A DNA stretch of 64,000 nt, from assembly GCF_001446935.1 (NCBI RefSeq), contig NZ_LKKK01000001.1, forward strand, positions 1,054,001-1,118,000, read 5' to 3'. Shown in pieces: positions 10,252 to 17,938 of this stretch; within the stretch, counting starts at the first letter, position 1, and every line of letters begins with the position of its first letter. The notes under the pieces were generated by a model. That model searched no databases and was not told where the DNA came from. It was given only the letters and a program-made list of their open reading frames with translations. The position numbers were made by a program, and so were the translations under genes. Origin of the DNA: Pseudomonas sp. TTU2014-080ASC (lineage in GTDB: Bacteria > Pseudomonadota > Gammaproteobacteria > Pseudomonadales > Pseudomonadaceae).

Positions 10252-11388
10252 TTACAGCGAACGGGCAATGATTTCCTTCATGATCTCGTTGGTCCCGGCA
10301 TAGATGCGCTGGACACGGGCATCAGCCCAGGCTCGGGCAATTGGGTATTCCCACATATAGCCGTAGCCGCCATGCAACTGCACGCACTCGTCGAGAACCT
10401 TACATTGCAGATCAGTGCCCCAGTACTTGAGCATCGCCGCAGTGGGGACATCTAGCTTGCGTTGCAGGTGCAGCTCAAGGCAGCGATCTACAAAAACGCG
10501 CCCCACCTGCACTTCCGTGGCAATCTCAGCCAGTTTGAAACGAGTGTTCTGGAAATCTGCTACGGCCTTACCGAACGCCTTGCGCTCACGGGTGTAATCC
10601 AGCGTCCACTTCAGCGCCGCTTCCGCCGAGGCGATTGCCCCGATACCAACGGTTAAACGCTCCTGAGGCAATTCCTGCATCAGGTAGGCAAAGCCCATAC
10701 CGGCCTGGCCGAGCAGGTTTTCTTTCGGCACACGAACATCCTGAAAGAACAACTCGGAGGTGTCCTGAGCCTTCATGCCTACCTTTTCCAGGCGCTTGCC
10801 TTTGGAGAAACCCGGCGTTCCCGCCTCAACCAGGAACAGGCTAGTGCCCTTGGCGCCAGCTTTCGGATCGGTTTTAGCCACAACCACCACGAGATCAGCC
10901 AGCCAGCCATTGGTGATAAAGGTTTTGGAGCCGTTAATGACGTATTCATCGCCATCCAGGATCGCAGTGGTTTTGACACCTTGCAGATCCGAGCCTGCGC
11001 CCGGCTCGGTCATGGCAATAGCAGAAACCATTTCACCGCTGACCAACTTAGGCAGGTAGTGTTTTTTCTGCGCCTCGCTGCCGTAATGCAGGATGTACGG
11101 AGCAACGATGTCGGAGTGCAGAGAAAATCCGATCCCGGTCAGACCGAGGCGCGCGACCTCCTCAATCACAACAGCGCTGTAGAGGAAGTCAGCTGACATA
11201 CCCCCGTATTCTTCCGGGATATGCGAGCACAGCATGCCCGCCTCACCTGCCTTGTTCCATAGCGCCCGGTCAATGTGCCCGTCCTTTTCCCACTGGTGAT
11301 GATGTGGCACAGCGTCCTGTTCAAGGAACTTCCGTACACTGTCGCGGAATTGTTCATGTTCAGAGCTGTAGATTGTTCTTGGAATCAT
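10252..11388 (-). CDS. Acyl-CoA dehydrogenase family protein
   Basis: A 378-residue FAD enzyme of the short/medium-chain acyl-CoA dehydrogenase type, oxidising an acyl-CoA to the trans-2-enoyl-CoA. The N-terminal helical domain is MIPRTIYSSEHEQFRDSVRKF. The FAD/substrate signature AMTEPGAGSDLQG is near residues 123-135, and the C-terminal helical domain ends RIYAGTNEIMKEIIARSL, holding the catalytic-base Glu position of this branch (the E of TNE). It is divergent from a GlxA-type regulator with a shared 143-base intergenic region, suggesting local control. Substrate unknown. Confidence 0.9.
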   Translation of the reverse strand: MIPRTIYSSEHEQFRDSVRKFLEQDAVPHHHQWEKDGHIDRALWNKAGEAGMLCSHIPEEYGGMSADFLYSAVVIEEVARLGLTGIGFSLHSDIVAPYILHYGSEAQKKHYLPKLVSGEMVSAIAMTEPGAGSDLQGVKTTAILDGDEYVINGSKTFITNGWLADLVVVVAKTDPKAGAKGTSLFLVEAGTPGFSKGKRLEKVGMKAQDTSELFFQDVRVPKENLLGQAGMGFAYLMQELPQERLTVGIGAIASAEAALKWTLDYTRERKAFGKAVADFQNTRFKLAEIATEVQVGRVFVDRCLELHLQRKLDVPTAAMLKYWGTDLQCKVLDECVQLHGGYGYMWEYPIARAWADARVQRIYAGTNEIMKEIIARSL

Positions 11389-11433
11389 GGCATTACCTGC
11401 TGACTTAGGCGGTTTAGAATGGATTCGACTTTA

Positions 11434-11451
11434 GCCAAGCGCTTGCTTGGC
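11434..11451. promoter_or_regulatory. Operator-like palindrome between acyl-CoA dehydrogenase and AraC-type regulator genes
   Basis: GCCAAGC-GCTT-GCTTGGC has perfect 7-base arms, with an internal CAAGCGCTTG palindrome. It lies 46 bases upstream of the dehydrogenase start and 81 upstream of the regulator start. Candidate regulatory site; not matched to a known regulator. Confidence 0.45.
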
Positions 11452-11531
11452 AGCACTGGACACAAGCGACAAAAAATAAGACGATCCAGCCAGCGCATGA
11501 CCACATAGCCTTAATTAAAAGAACAATATCC

Positions 11532-12536
11532 ATGTCTACACAGTCTGCTAACCCGACTCCACGCGTGAGTATCCTGGCCACAGAAGGCGTTTTCGCTTCA
11601 ACCCTGATGCAGGCCAAAGACTTTTTCCACCTAGCCAGCCTGCGGTACGGCAAGCAGTTGGGCAAAGGCCTTACCCCAACCTTTGACATCCGCCTGGTGA
11701 GCCCAGACGGACGGCCTGTACGAAGCTTCAGCGAAGTAATGATCCCTATCGACAGCGCACTGGACGAGGCTGATGTAATTATCCTGCCTGCGTTTTGGGA
11801 CGACTTTGACTCACTCTTCCAACGCTACCCTAACGTGCTGGATTGGCTGAAACGCCGCCATGCTGCCGGTGCAGCCATTTGCGGCGAAGCCTCCGGGGTG
11901 TTCTGGATGGCTCAGGCGGGCCTGCTTGACGGCAAAGAAGCCACCACGTATTGGCGTTTTTTCAGCGAGTTCACTGCACGTTTTCCAAAAGTTCTGCTGA
12001 ATCAGGAAAAACATCTGTCTGACGCCGATAACCTTTATTGCGCGGGCGGGGTCACTTCATCCTGCGACCTTTATATCTACCTGATTGAGCGTTTCTGCGG
12101 CCCGAGCGTGGCCCAGGGCGTAGCCCGCGACATCCTCTACGAAGTGCAGCGCAACTATGCGCCCGGGCGGATTGGTTTCGGCGGGCAGAAACTGCATCAG
12201 GACACCACCATCCTACAAATCCAGCAGTGGCTGGAAGATCACTTCGCCGACAAATTCCGCTTTGAAGATGTAGCCCGCGATCACGGCATGAGCATCCGCA
12301 ACTTTATGCGCCGTTTTCAGAGCGCCACCGGCGACAAACCGCTGCATTACCTACAGCGCTTACGGATAGAAACTGCTAAAGGCTTGCTCAGCACCACACG
12401 CAAGAGCATCAAAACTATCAGCTACGAAGTGGGTTACGACGACGCCAGCTTCTTTGCGCGCCTGTTCCGTCACCACACAGAACTCTCCCCCAATCAATAC
12501 CGGCGGCAGTTCCAGCATAAGGACAACCATTCTTAA
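11532..12536 (+). CDS. GlxA-family transcriptional regulator (DJ-1/PfpI-like plus AraC HTH)
   Basis: A 334-residue two-domain regulator. Residues ~10-200 form a class-I-glutamine-amidotransferase-like (DJ-1/PfpI) domain with the nucleophile-elbow-like AAICGEASGVFWMAQAGLL. Residues ~230-330 form the AraC/XylS DNA-binding domain, with two helix-turn-helix units and the signature IKTISYEVGYDDASFFARLFRHHTELSPNQYRRQF. The family senses small metabolites and usually activates adjacent catabolic genes. The divergent acyl-CoA dehydrogenase is the obvious candidate target; ligand unknown. Confidence 0.88.
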   Translation: MSTQSANPTPRVSILATEGVFASTLMQAKDFFHLASLRYGKQLGKGLTPTFDIRLVSPDGRPVRSFSEVMIPIDSALDEADVIILPAFWDDFDSLFQRYPNVLDWLKRRHAAGAAICGEASGVFWMAQAGLLDGKEATTYWRFFSEFTARFPKVLLNQEKHLSDADNLYCAGGVTSSCDLYIYLIERFCGPSVAQGVARDILYEVQRNYAPGRIGFGGQKLHQDTTILQIQQWLEDHFADKFRFEDVARDHGMSIRNFMRRFQSATGDKPLHYLQRLRIETAKGLLSTTRKSIKTISYEVGYDDASFFARLFRHHTELSPNQYRRQFQHKDNHS

Positions 12537-12704
12537 GGTAGGCATCCTGCAGCACCGGACACAGCCTGCGTTGTGCGACTGACCATTGGATGGGTAGGCG
12601 GTCAGCGCAAGCACTCTATGATCGTGAAATCCCCCGGCGGGCACCTTGGCACCAGCGCCAAGACACTCGCCGGGGCAACACAACAATAACGATCAGGTAC
12701 CTCC

Positions 12705-13655
12705 ATGCGCCGCACGCTTATCGCCTTACTTGCCGCCTGCAGCTTCAGCGCTGTAGCCGCAGACAACTGGAAGCCCTTCCCATACGACCAGAGCAGCTTT
12801 GACTACAGCGGAGAAAAGCTGCAGCAGAATTGGCCAAAGCTCACGCGTGGCTTCGGCTCTGACTATCCGTTCCCGGATGCTCAGTGGGTGCTGGAAGCTG
12901 CCAGCCGTCACCCGCAACTGGTCAAAAACAGCGGTTTCAGTGGCAAGCCTGAGGATGCCGAAGTCTTCGCAGGAAAACTTCAGGACACCTGGCGCTTACT
13001 GTTCAAAGGCGAATTCTCCCAGGCCAAGCAACAGGGGATGGCTCTGGGTGAGGCCGGCCAAGTGCCAGCCATGTTTGCCCAAGTGATTTACGCCATGTAT
13101 CTGGAGCCGAATAAGGAAACCAAGCACCGCCTGCTGGACGAAGTTATCGATGCAACGGACAAAGCCGGTGAATTGATCAATGAAGACAGCGTGGCTCTGT
13201 TCGGACGCACCTACGCCAAAGCCCGGATCGGCGAAGAAATCTCCGTAGCGGCCACCCTCGCCCGTGGCTACACCACTCAAATCCCGGCTGAACTGAAAGT
13301 CTTACTGGGCAAAAACCCACAGCATCCGTTTGCTCTGGCCCTGTACGGTGGTTATGACGCAGGCGTTATCCGCAAGGTGGGCAAGCTGGTTGGACGTATG
13401 ACTTATGGGGCCACCCCGGACAACATGGAAAGCTACTTCAAGCGTAGCTTCCAGGCCCAAAGTGACCTGCCGATCAACCATTACGAATATGCCAACGCTC
13501 TGCACTATGTGTATGGCGACGACCAACAAGATAAAGCTATTGAGCACCTGAAGAAGGCCGTGGCGATCAAACCGATTACCGCCATGGAGGCGCTGGAAAT
13601 CGCCCACGCGCAGAAGTTGCTCTATCAGCACGAGCAAAAGCTGGCCAAGCGCTGA
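12705..13655 (+). CDS. Secreted hypothetical protein with helical/TPR-like C-terminus
   Basis: 316 residues with a signal peptide (MRRTLIALLAACSFSAVAA, cleavage near residue 19); predicted periplasmic. The body is rich in helices. Two segments look TPR-like: LPINHYEYANALHYVYGDDQQDKAIEHLKKAVAIKP and the preceding HPFALALYGGYDAGV region. No enzymatic motif is seen. I do not recognise a characterised homologue. A GC-rich hairpin follows. Confidence 0.75.
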   Translation: MRRTLIALLAACSFSAVAADNWKPFPYDQSSFDYSGEKLQQNWPKLTRGFGSDYPFPDAQWVLEAASRHPQLVKNSGFSGKPEDAEVFAGKLQDTWRLLFKGEFSQAKQQGMALGEAGQVPAMFAQVIYAMYLEPNKETKHRLLDEVIDATDKAGELINEDSVALFGRTYAKARIGEEISVAATLARGYTTQIPAELKVLLGKNPQHPFALALYGGYDAGVIRKVGKLVGRMTYGATPDNMESYFKRSFQAQSDLPINHYEYANALHYVYGDDQQDKAIEHLKKAVAIKPITAMEALEIAHAQKLLYQHEQKLAKR

Positions 13656-13671
13656 GTTTCATTCGGCATGA

Positions 13672-13699
13672 GACAAAGGCTGCTTCGGCAGCCTTTGTC
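13672..13699. terminator. Hairpin between convergent genes
   Basis: 12-base arms GACAAAGGCTGC / GCAGCCTTTGTC with a stable TTCG tetraloop. It is located between the 12705 gene and the oppositely oriented exonuclease gene. It lacks a long U tract, so termination strength is uncertain. Confidence 0.65.
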
Positions 13700-13715
13700 G
13701 CTTCTGAGCTAGCGC

Positions 13716-14336
13716 CTAACTGCGCTCACGAATCGCTTGCAGGGTCTGCGCCATTTTGGCAGCCGGAACCCGCTGCAAATCACACAGCAAACGGTGCGAG
13801 ATATGGGCGATTCCGTGCCGCTCGCGCAACAAGGCCGCCATAAAGCAGGTCAGATTGGCGGCCATTTCCGCATCAGCCATAGCCCGGTGCGCCCGACCGG
13901 TATCCGGCAGGCCGATCCAACGGTTGAGCACTTCCAGCTTGTGGCTCGGGGCCTGAGGCAACAGGCGTCGCGCCAAGAGCAGAGAACACGCAAAGGCTTG
14001 TTCACGACGGCGACGTACCAGGGCCAGCTCAGCATCCCAGAACTTCTGATCAAAGCTGGCGTTATGGGCCATCAGCGGACGAGTTCCGACAAACTCGGCC
14101 ACTTCTTGCATCACCTGAGCCGCTGGCGGGGCTGTGCGCAACATGGCATTGCTGATGCCGGTCAACTGCTCGATAAATGGCGGAACATAAGCCCCACTGT
14201 TCATCAGGCTTTGATAGCGATCGACAATTCTGCCGTCTTCAACAATGACCACCGCTATCTCAGTGGCCCGCGCCTGCTGAGCCGGCGACATGCCGGTGGT
14301 TTCAAAATCCAGAACCGCAATGGAGTCTGCAATCAC
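13716..14336 (-). CDS. DnaQ-like 3'-5' exonuclease family protein
   Basis: A 206-residue DEDD-family exonuclease. ExoI motif VLDFETTGMSP (Asp/Glu metal ligands) is near residue 10. ExoII is MAHNASFDQKFW, and ExoIII is RAHRAMADAEMAANL with the DEDDh His. It resembles the proofreading epsilon-subunit fold but lacks polymerase-binding features, so a stand-alone nuclease is likelier. The GTG at 14336 is chosen because GGAG lies six bases upstream; a TTG two codons earlier is also in frame. The start region overlaps the end of the NYN gene, indicating coupling. Confidence 0.85.
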   Translation of the reverse strand: MIADSIAVLDFETTGMSPAQQARATEIAVVIVEDGRIVDRYQSLMNSGAYVPPFIEQLTGISNAMLRTAPPAAQVMQEVAEFVGTRPLMAHNASFDQKFWDAELALVRRRREQAFACSLLLARRLLPQAPSHKLEVLNRWIGLPDTGRAHRAMADAEMAANLTCFMAALLRERHGIAHISHRLLCDLQRVPAAKMAQTLQAIRERS

Positions 14337-14338
14337 CC

Positions 14339-14818
14339 TCAACTCCTCAGCAGCAGATGATCATCGATGGCCACATAGCGACTCGCCGCACGCACCAATG
14401 ATTGTGCCGTCAGGCCCGGCACGCCATAGGCAACCGCCTCAACGCCAAAGCCATGACGCACCCGCTCCAGCAGCAGATCGAAGTCGCCATCGCCCGAAGC
14501 CAGCACGACCTCATCCACCCGCTGCGCAGCGTCCAGCACATCAATGGTGATGCCAACATCCCAGTCGCCTTTGGCCGAGCCATCACTGCGCTGAATGTAA
14601 GGTTTGAGCTTCACGGTAAAGCCCAAATTGCGCAGGATCTGCTGGAACTGCTGTTGTTTCTGATCACCACGGTCGATTGCATAGGCATAAGCCTCAACAA
14701 TCTGCCCATGCTGGCTGATTTGCGCCCAGAACGCGGAGTAATTGAAATGACAGCCATACGCCTGGCGCACGGTGTAATAGAGGTTCTGCACATCGGCGAA
14801 TACGGCAATCTTCTTCAC
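14339..14818 (-). CDS. NYN-domain (LabA/DUF88-like) protein
   Basis: A 159-residue PIN-like NYN-domain protein, a family of putative metal-dependent RNases. It shows the N-terminal VFADVQNLYYTV (Asp/Asn) motif, AYAIDRGDQKQQQF, DWDVGITIDVLDAA and VVLASGDGDFDLLLERVR with acidic residues of the active site. The GTG at 14818 follows AGGAG; upstream in-frame ATGs lack a Shine-Dalgarno sequence. It abuts the DnaQ-like exonuclease, so the pair may act on related nucleic-acid substrates (inference). Confidence 0.85.
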   Translation of the reverse strand: MKKIAVFADVQNLYYTVRQAYGCHFNYSAFWAQISQHGQIVEAYAYAIDRGDQKQQQFQQILRNLGFTVKLKPYIQRSDGSAKGDWDVGITIDVLDAAQRVDEVVLASGDGDFDLLLERVRHGFGVEAVAYGVPGLTAQSLVRAASRYVAIDDHLLLRS

Positions 14819-14957
14819 CGCTACTCCTCTCAGGTGGGCCATACGAAGCAGAGAGTATGACAGATACACCCCGGTGAGCGGCGCACACTGCCTGGCAATT
14901 GGAGACCGGCCGAGGATCGGCTAGAGTTAGCGCTGTTTTTTATCCCTGCGATCCTCC

Positions 14958-15623
14958 ATGAACCTGATTTCTATCTTGCGTGATGGCTGGTACTTCTACA
15001 GCCGCAACCTGCTCACCCTTGCCCTGCTCTGCCTGCCACTGATTACGCTGGAGGCCGCTCTCAGCCACCAAATGGCCGAGCTGGTAAGCGACAACACCCT
15101 GATACTGGCTCGCCTGGCGGTCAGCCTGGTGATCTACCCGCTGTACAGCGCACCGCTTATTCTGTTTCTGCAAGCACGCAGCCAGGGCCAACAGCCACGC
15201 ATTCCCGATTTGCTTGCCGCAGGCTTGCGCTTCTGGCCCAGCTTTGCCCTGCTGACCGGCCTGTCCACCACCGCCATCATGCTCGGTGCGTCACTGTTTG
15301 TGCTGCCTGGACTGTGGCTGATGGTCAAACTGGCATTTGCCGAATACCTGCTAGTGGCTGAACGCCAGACACCGCTTCAGGCGCTGCACGAGAGTTTCAA
15401 ACTCACCAACGGTTATTTCTGGCCGACACTGGGCTGTGTGCTGATCGTGATGCTGCCGCTGTGGCTTATGGACATGTGGAGTCAGAGTGATCCGGCAATC
15501 AGTGCAAATGCCGTCAAAAGCATCCTGATCGATAGCCTTAGCCGTTTCCTGCAACTATTCTCCAGCATTGTGCTGTTTCGCATGTTTATGCTGCTGTCGA
15601 CACGGAAACCTACCGACTCATAA
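14958..15623 (+). CDS. YciC-like (UPF0259) membrane protein
   Basis: A 221-residue integral-membrane protein with about five to six hydrophobic segments (LLTLALLCLPLITLEA, LILARLAVSLVIYPLYSAPLIL, SFALLTGLSTTAIMLGASLFVLPG, PTLGCVLIVMLPLWLM, and a C-terminal segment). LFVLPGLWLMVKLAFAEYLLV and the ERQTPLQALHESFKLTNGYFW loop are typical of the YciC/UPF0259 family, whose E. coli members influence envelope homeostasis. Specific function here unknown. Confidence 0.75.
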   Translation: MNLISILRDGWYFYSRNLLTLALLCLPLITLEAALSHQMAELVSDNTLILARLAVSLVIYPLYSAPLILFLQARSQGQQPRIPDLLAAGLRFWPSFALLTGLSTTAIMLGASLFVLPGLWLMVKLAFAEYLLVAERQTPLQALHESFKLTNGYFWPTLGCVLIVMLPLWLMDMWSQSDPAISANAVKSILIDSLSRFLQLFSSIVLFRMFMLLSTRKPTDS

Positions 15624-15649
15624 CGACCGGTATCAAACAGGAATACCCA

Positions 15650-16084
15650 ATGGCTGATCTCAACCCCTGCATCCTGTCTCACATTTCCATTGGCACTAAC
15701 CAGTTTGAAAAAGCAGCGGCCTTTTATGATCAGGTGCTGGCCACTTTAGACTGCACACGCATCATGAGCCATCCAGGTGCCATTGCTTACGGCAAACTCT
15801 ATCCAGAGTTTTGGTTGCAGATACCTGCTGACGGAAAACCTGCCAGCATCGGCAACGGCTACCATGTGGCATTCCAGGCCGACAGTCGCGAGGCTGTTGA
15901 TCGCTTCTATGCAGCAGCCTTAGCCGCCGGTGCGCAAGATGATGGTCCGCCCGGCCCTCGCCCTGATTATGGCGCCCCCTACTACGGCTGCTTTGTACGG
16001 GATCTGGACGGCCACAAGATCGAAGCCACGTACTGGGACATGGCGCTGGGCGACACACTCGCCAACGAACCTCACCAACACTGA
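15650..16084 (+). CDS. VOC (glyoxalase/dioxygenase) superfamily protein
   Basis: A 144-residue single VOC module: SHISIGTNQFEKAAAFYDQVLATLDC at the N-terminus and PYYGCFVRDLDGHKIEATYWD at the C-terminus, giving the His/Glu metal-ligand pattern of paired beta-alpha-beta units. Typical of small lactoylglutathione-lyase-like proteins; the substrate is not inferable. It starts 26 bases after the YciC-like gene, possibly co-transcribed. Confidence 0.85.
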   Translation: MADLNPCILSHISIGTNQFEKAAAFYDQVLATLDCTRIMSHPGAIAYGKLYPEFWLQIPADGKPASIGNGYHVAFQADSREAVDRFYAAALAAGAQDDGPPGPRPDYGAPYYGCFVRDLDGHKIEATYWDMALGDTLANEPHQH

Positions 16085-16110
16085 CTCAAAGGCACAACAG
16101 AGCGACACGC

Positions 16111-16956
16111 TCAATTACCGTCGCCCTGTTGTAATTTCATCCCGGACAATCGCGGTAACAACGCCCGCTCAAACAAGCGCGGGAAAAATCGCGCCAGCAA
16201 ACGCGCGCGCCAATCCACATTGGACAGCACCAGCAAGCGCCGCCGACGCACAGCCCCTCGATAGATGGCTTCAGCTACATCCTGTGCTGAGGCCACCTTG
16301 CCCATGGCCAGCGGTGGCTGCACGCTGACTGAGCCATCCCCCACCAACGCGTTTTTGCGTAAATCCGTGGCGGTAAAGCCCGGACACACCAGCATGACGT
16401 TGACCCCGGAGTCTTTAAGCTCAAATCGCAATGTCTCAAACAATCCATGCAAGGCATGCTTGCTGGCGTTATAGGCACTGCGATACAGCAGCGGAGCGAA
16501 CCCAGACAGTGAACTGAGCACAATGACTTGGCCTTTGCGGTTGATCAGGCTTTCAAGTGCCGCCTTGGTGCAGTGCAGCGCGCCAAAATAGTTAACTGCC
16601 ATGATGCGCTCAAAGACGGACAAATCCGTATCGGCAAAGCCGCTGCGATGGGTGATGCCGGCGTTGTTGACCAATACATCAATGCCGCCAAAGCGCTCAA
16701 CTGTCATCGCCACGACACGCTGCACGGCCGCTGCGTCCGCCACGTCGCACACCAAGCCGATGGCCTCCGCGTTATGGTGATCAGCCAAATGCTGCACCAG
16801 GCTGTCGAGCTCGCTCTGATGCAAATCGATAATCACCAAACGCGCTCCGGCTTGCGCCAGCCTTACCGCCAGCGCACGACCAATGCCAGCACAACCACCC
16901 GTTATCAGCACCACCTTGCGATCGAACACCTTGCTCGCGAAGACTTTGCGGTACAT
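16111..16956 (-). CDS. Short-chain dehydrogenase/reductase
   Basis: A 281-residue classical SDR. The Rossmann motif TGGCAGIGRALAVRLAQAG is near residues 19-37, with LVIIDLHQ suggesting an NAD-type acidic residue after beta2. Also present are NNAGIT, the catalytic Ser region VIVLSSLSGFAPLLYRSAYNASK (Tyr and Lys of YxxxK), and the C-terminal extension common in SDRs acting on lipids or steroids. Substrate unknown. Stands alone on the reverse strand. Confidence 0.88.
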   Translation of the reverse strand: MYRKVFASKVFDRKVVLITGGCAGIGRALAVRLAQAGARLVIIDLHQSELDSLVQHLADHHNAEAIGLVCDVADAAAVQRVVAMTVERFGGIDVLVNNAGITHRSGFADTDLSVFERIMAVNYFGALHCTKAALESLINRKGQVIVLSSLSGFAPLLYRSAYNASKHALHGLFETLRFELKDSGVNVMLVCPGFTATDLRKNALVGDGSVSVQPPLAMGKVASAQDVAEAIYRGAVRRRRLLVLSNVDWRARLLARFFPRLFERALLPRLSGMKLQQGDGN

Positions 16957-17193
16957 AGCCCATCCCCCTGACAGCCACGCGCTGACGGTAATGCGTACCG
17001 CTCAGCCCGAGCAGCCGCTCACAAGACCATAGACCGCCAACACCTGCTCTAGCAAACCCACAAAGGTAAGCCCCCATTACGACCAAAGAGGGAGACGCAG
17101 TAAGCAACTAGGACTGGACAACCAAGATAGCTCTTAGCCATCCTTGATTAAAAAGTCCGACACACCTTACGGACAACAATAAAAGCCCTAAGA

Positions 17194-17937
17194 ATGCGAC
17201 TAATCACCTGCCTGACATGTGTTGCTGTATTGCATAGCAGCAATGGCGTTGCCGACGTTATTCATACGCCAAGGCCGCACGTGCATGTCGGTTTTTATGA
17301 GTTTGCCCCCTACAGCTATACCGACCAATCCAACCGCCCGCAGGGCAGCATCCTCGAGCTGACCGGCCGCCTGCTCAAGCGCGCAGGCTATGAGGCTGAA
17401 TTTCGCTCCTACCCCAGCGCCCGCCTTTATCACGGTCTACAGGATGGCAGCATTCACATTTGGCCAGGTGCACCGGGTAAACCGGATCTGGTTGATTACA
17501 CTCTGGAGAGCCAGAGCCTGATCGGGGAGATCCCGCTGAACCTGTATTTTCGCAGCGACATGCCCGCGCCAACGCTGCCCGGCGACCTCAAAAATCAACG
17601 GCTGATCCTGCTAAACGGCTACACCTACTGGCCGCCCATCAGCCAATGGCTAAATGATTCGGCACTAAACATTCAACAGTTGCGCACCAATACCCATGCT
17701 TCAGCGCTGGCCATGCTGCAACATCGCCGCGGGGATTACCTTCTCGACTATCAGGCACCGATCGAACTGGAGCGCAAACGCCAGAAAATAACCGAGCTCT
17801 CATATATCGAGCTGCAGCGCATCCCGTCGAAACTGGTGATTTCAAAAAAAGCGCCTGCTGCCGAAGAGCTGCGCAAGGCCTTGGATCAGGCCTACGAAAT
17901 ACTCCGAGCGGAAGGCGCTGACCTAAGTTTACGCTGA
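17194..17937 (+). CDS. Periplasmic solute-binding protein (SBP_bac_3-like)
   Basis: A 247-residue predicted periplasmic protein. The signal peptide (MRLITCLTCVAVLHSSNGVA) is followed by a family-3 binding-protein-like body: VGFYEFAPYSYTDQSNRPQGSI-type start, then LLKRAGYEAEFRSYPSARLYHGLQDGSIHIWPG. No adjacent permease or ATPase is present. It may be an orphan receptor of the kind often found in Pseudomonas. Its stop is one base from the hrpB stop on the other strand. Confidence 0.8.
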   Translation: MRLITCLTCVAVLHSSNGVADVIHTPRPHVHVGFYEFAPYSYTDQSNRPQGSILELTGRLLKRAGYEAEFRSYPSARLYHGLQDGSIHIWPGAPGKPDLVDYTLESQSLIGEIPLNLYFRSDMPAPTLPGDLKNQRLILLNGYTYWPPISQWLNDSALNIQQLRTNTHASALAMLQHRRGDYLLDYQAPIELERKRQKITELSYIELQRIPSKLVISKKAPAAEELRKALDQAYEILRAEGADLSLR

Positions 17938-17938
17938 C

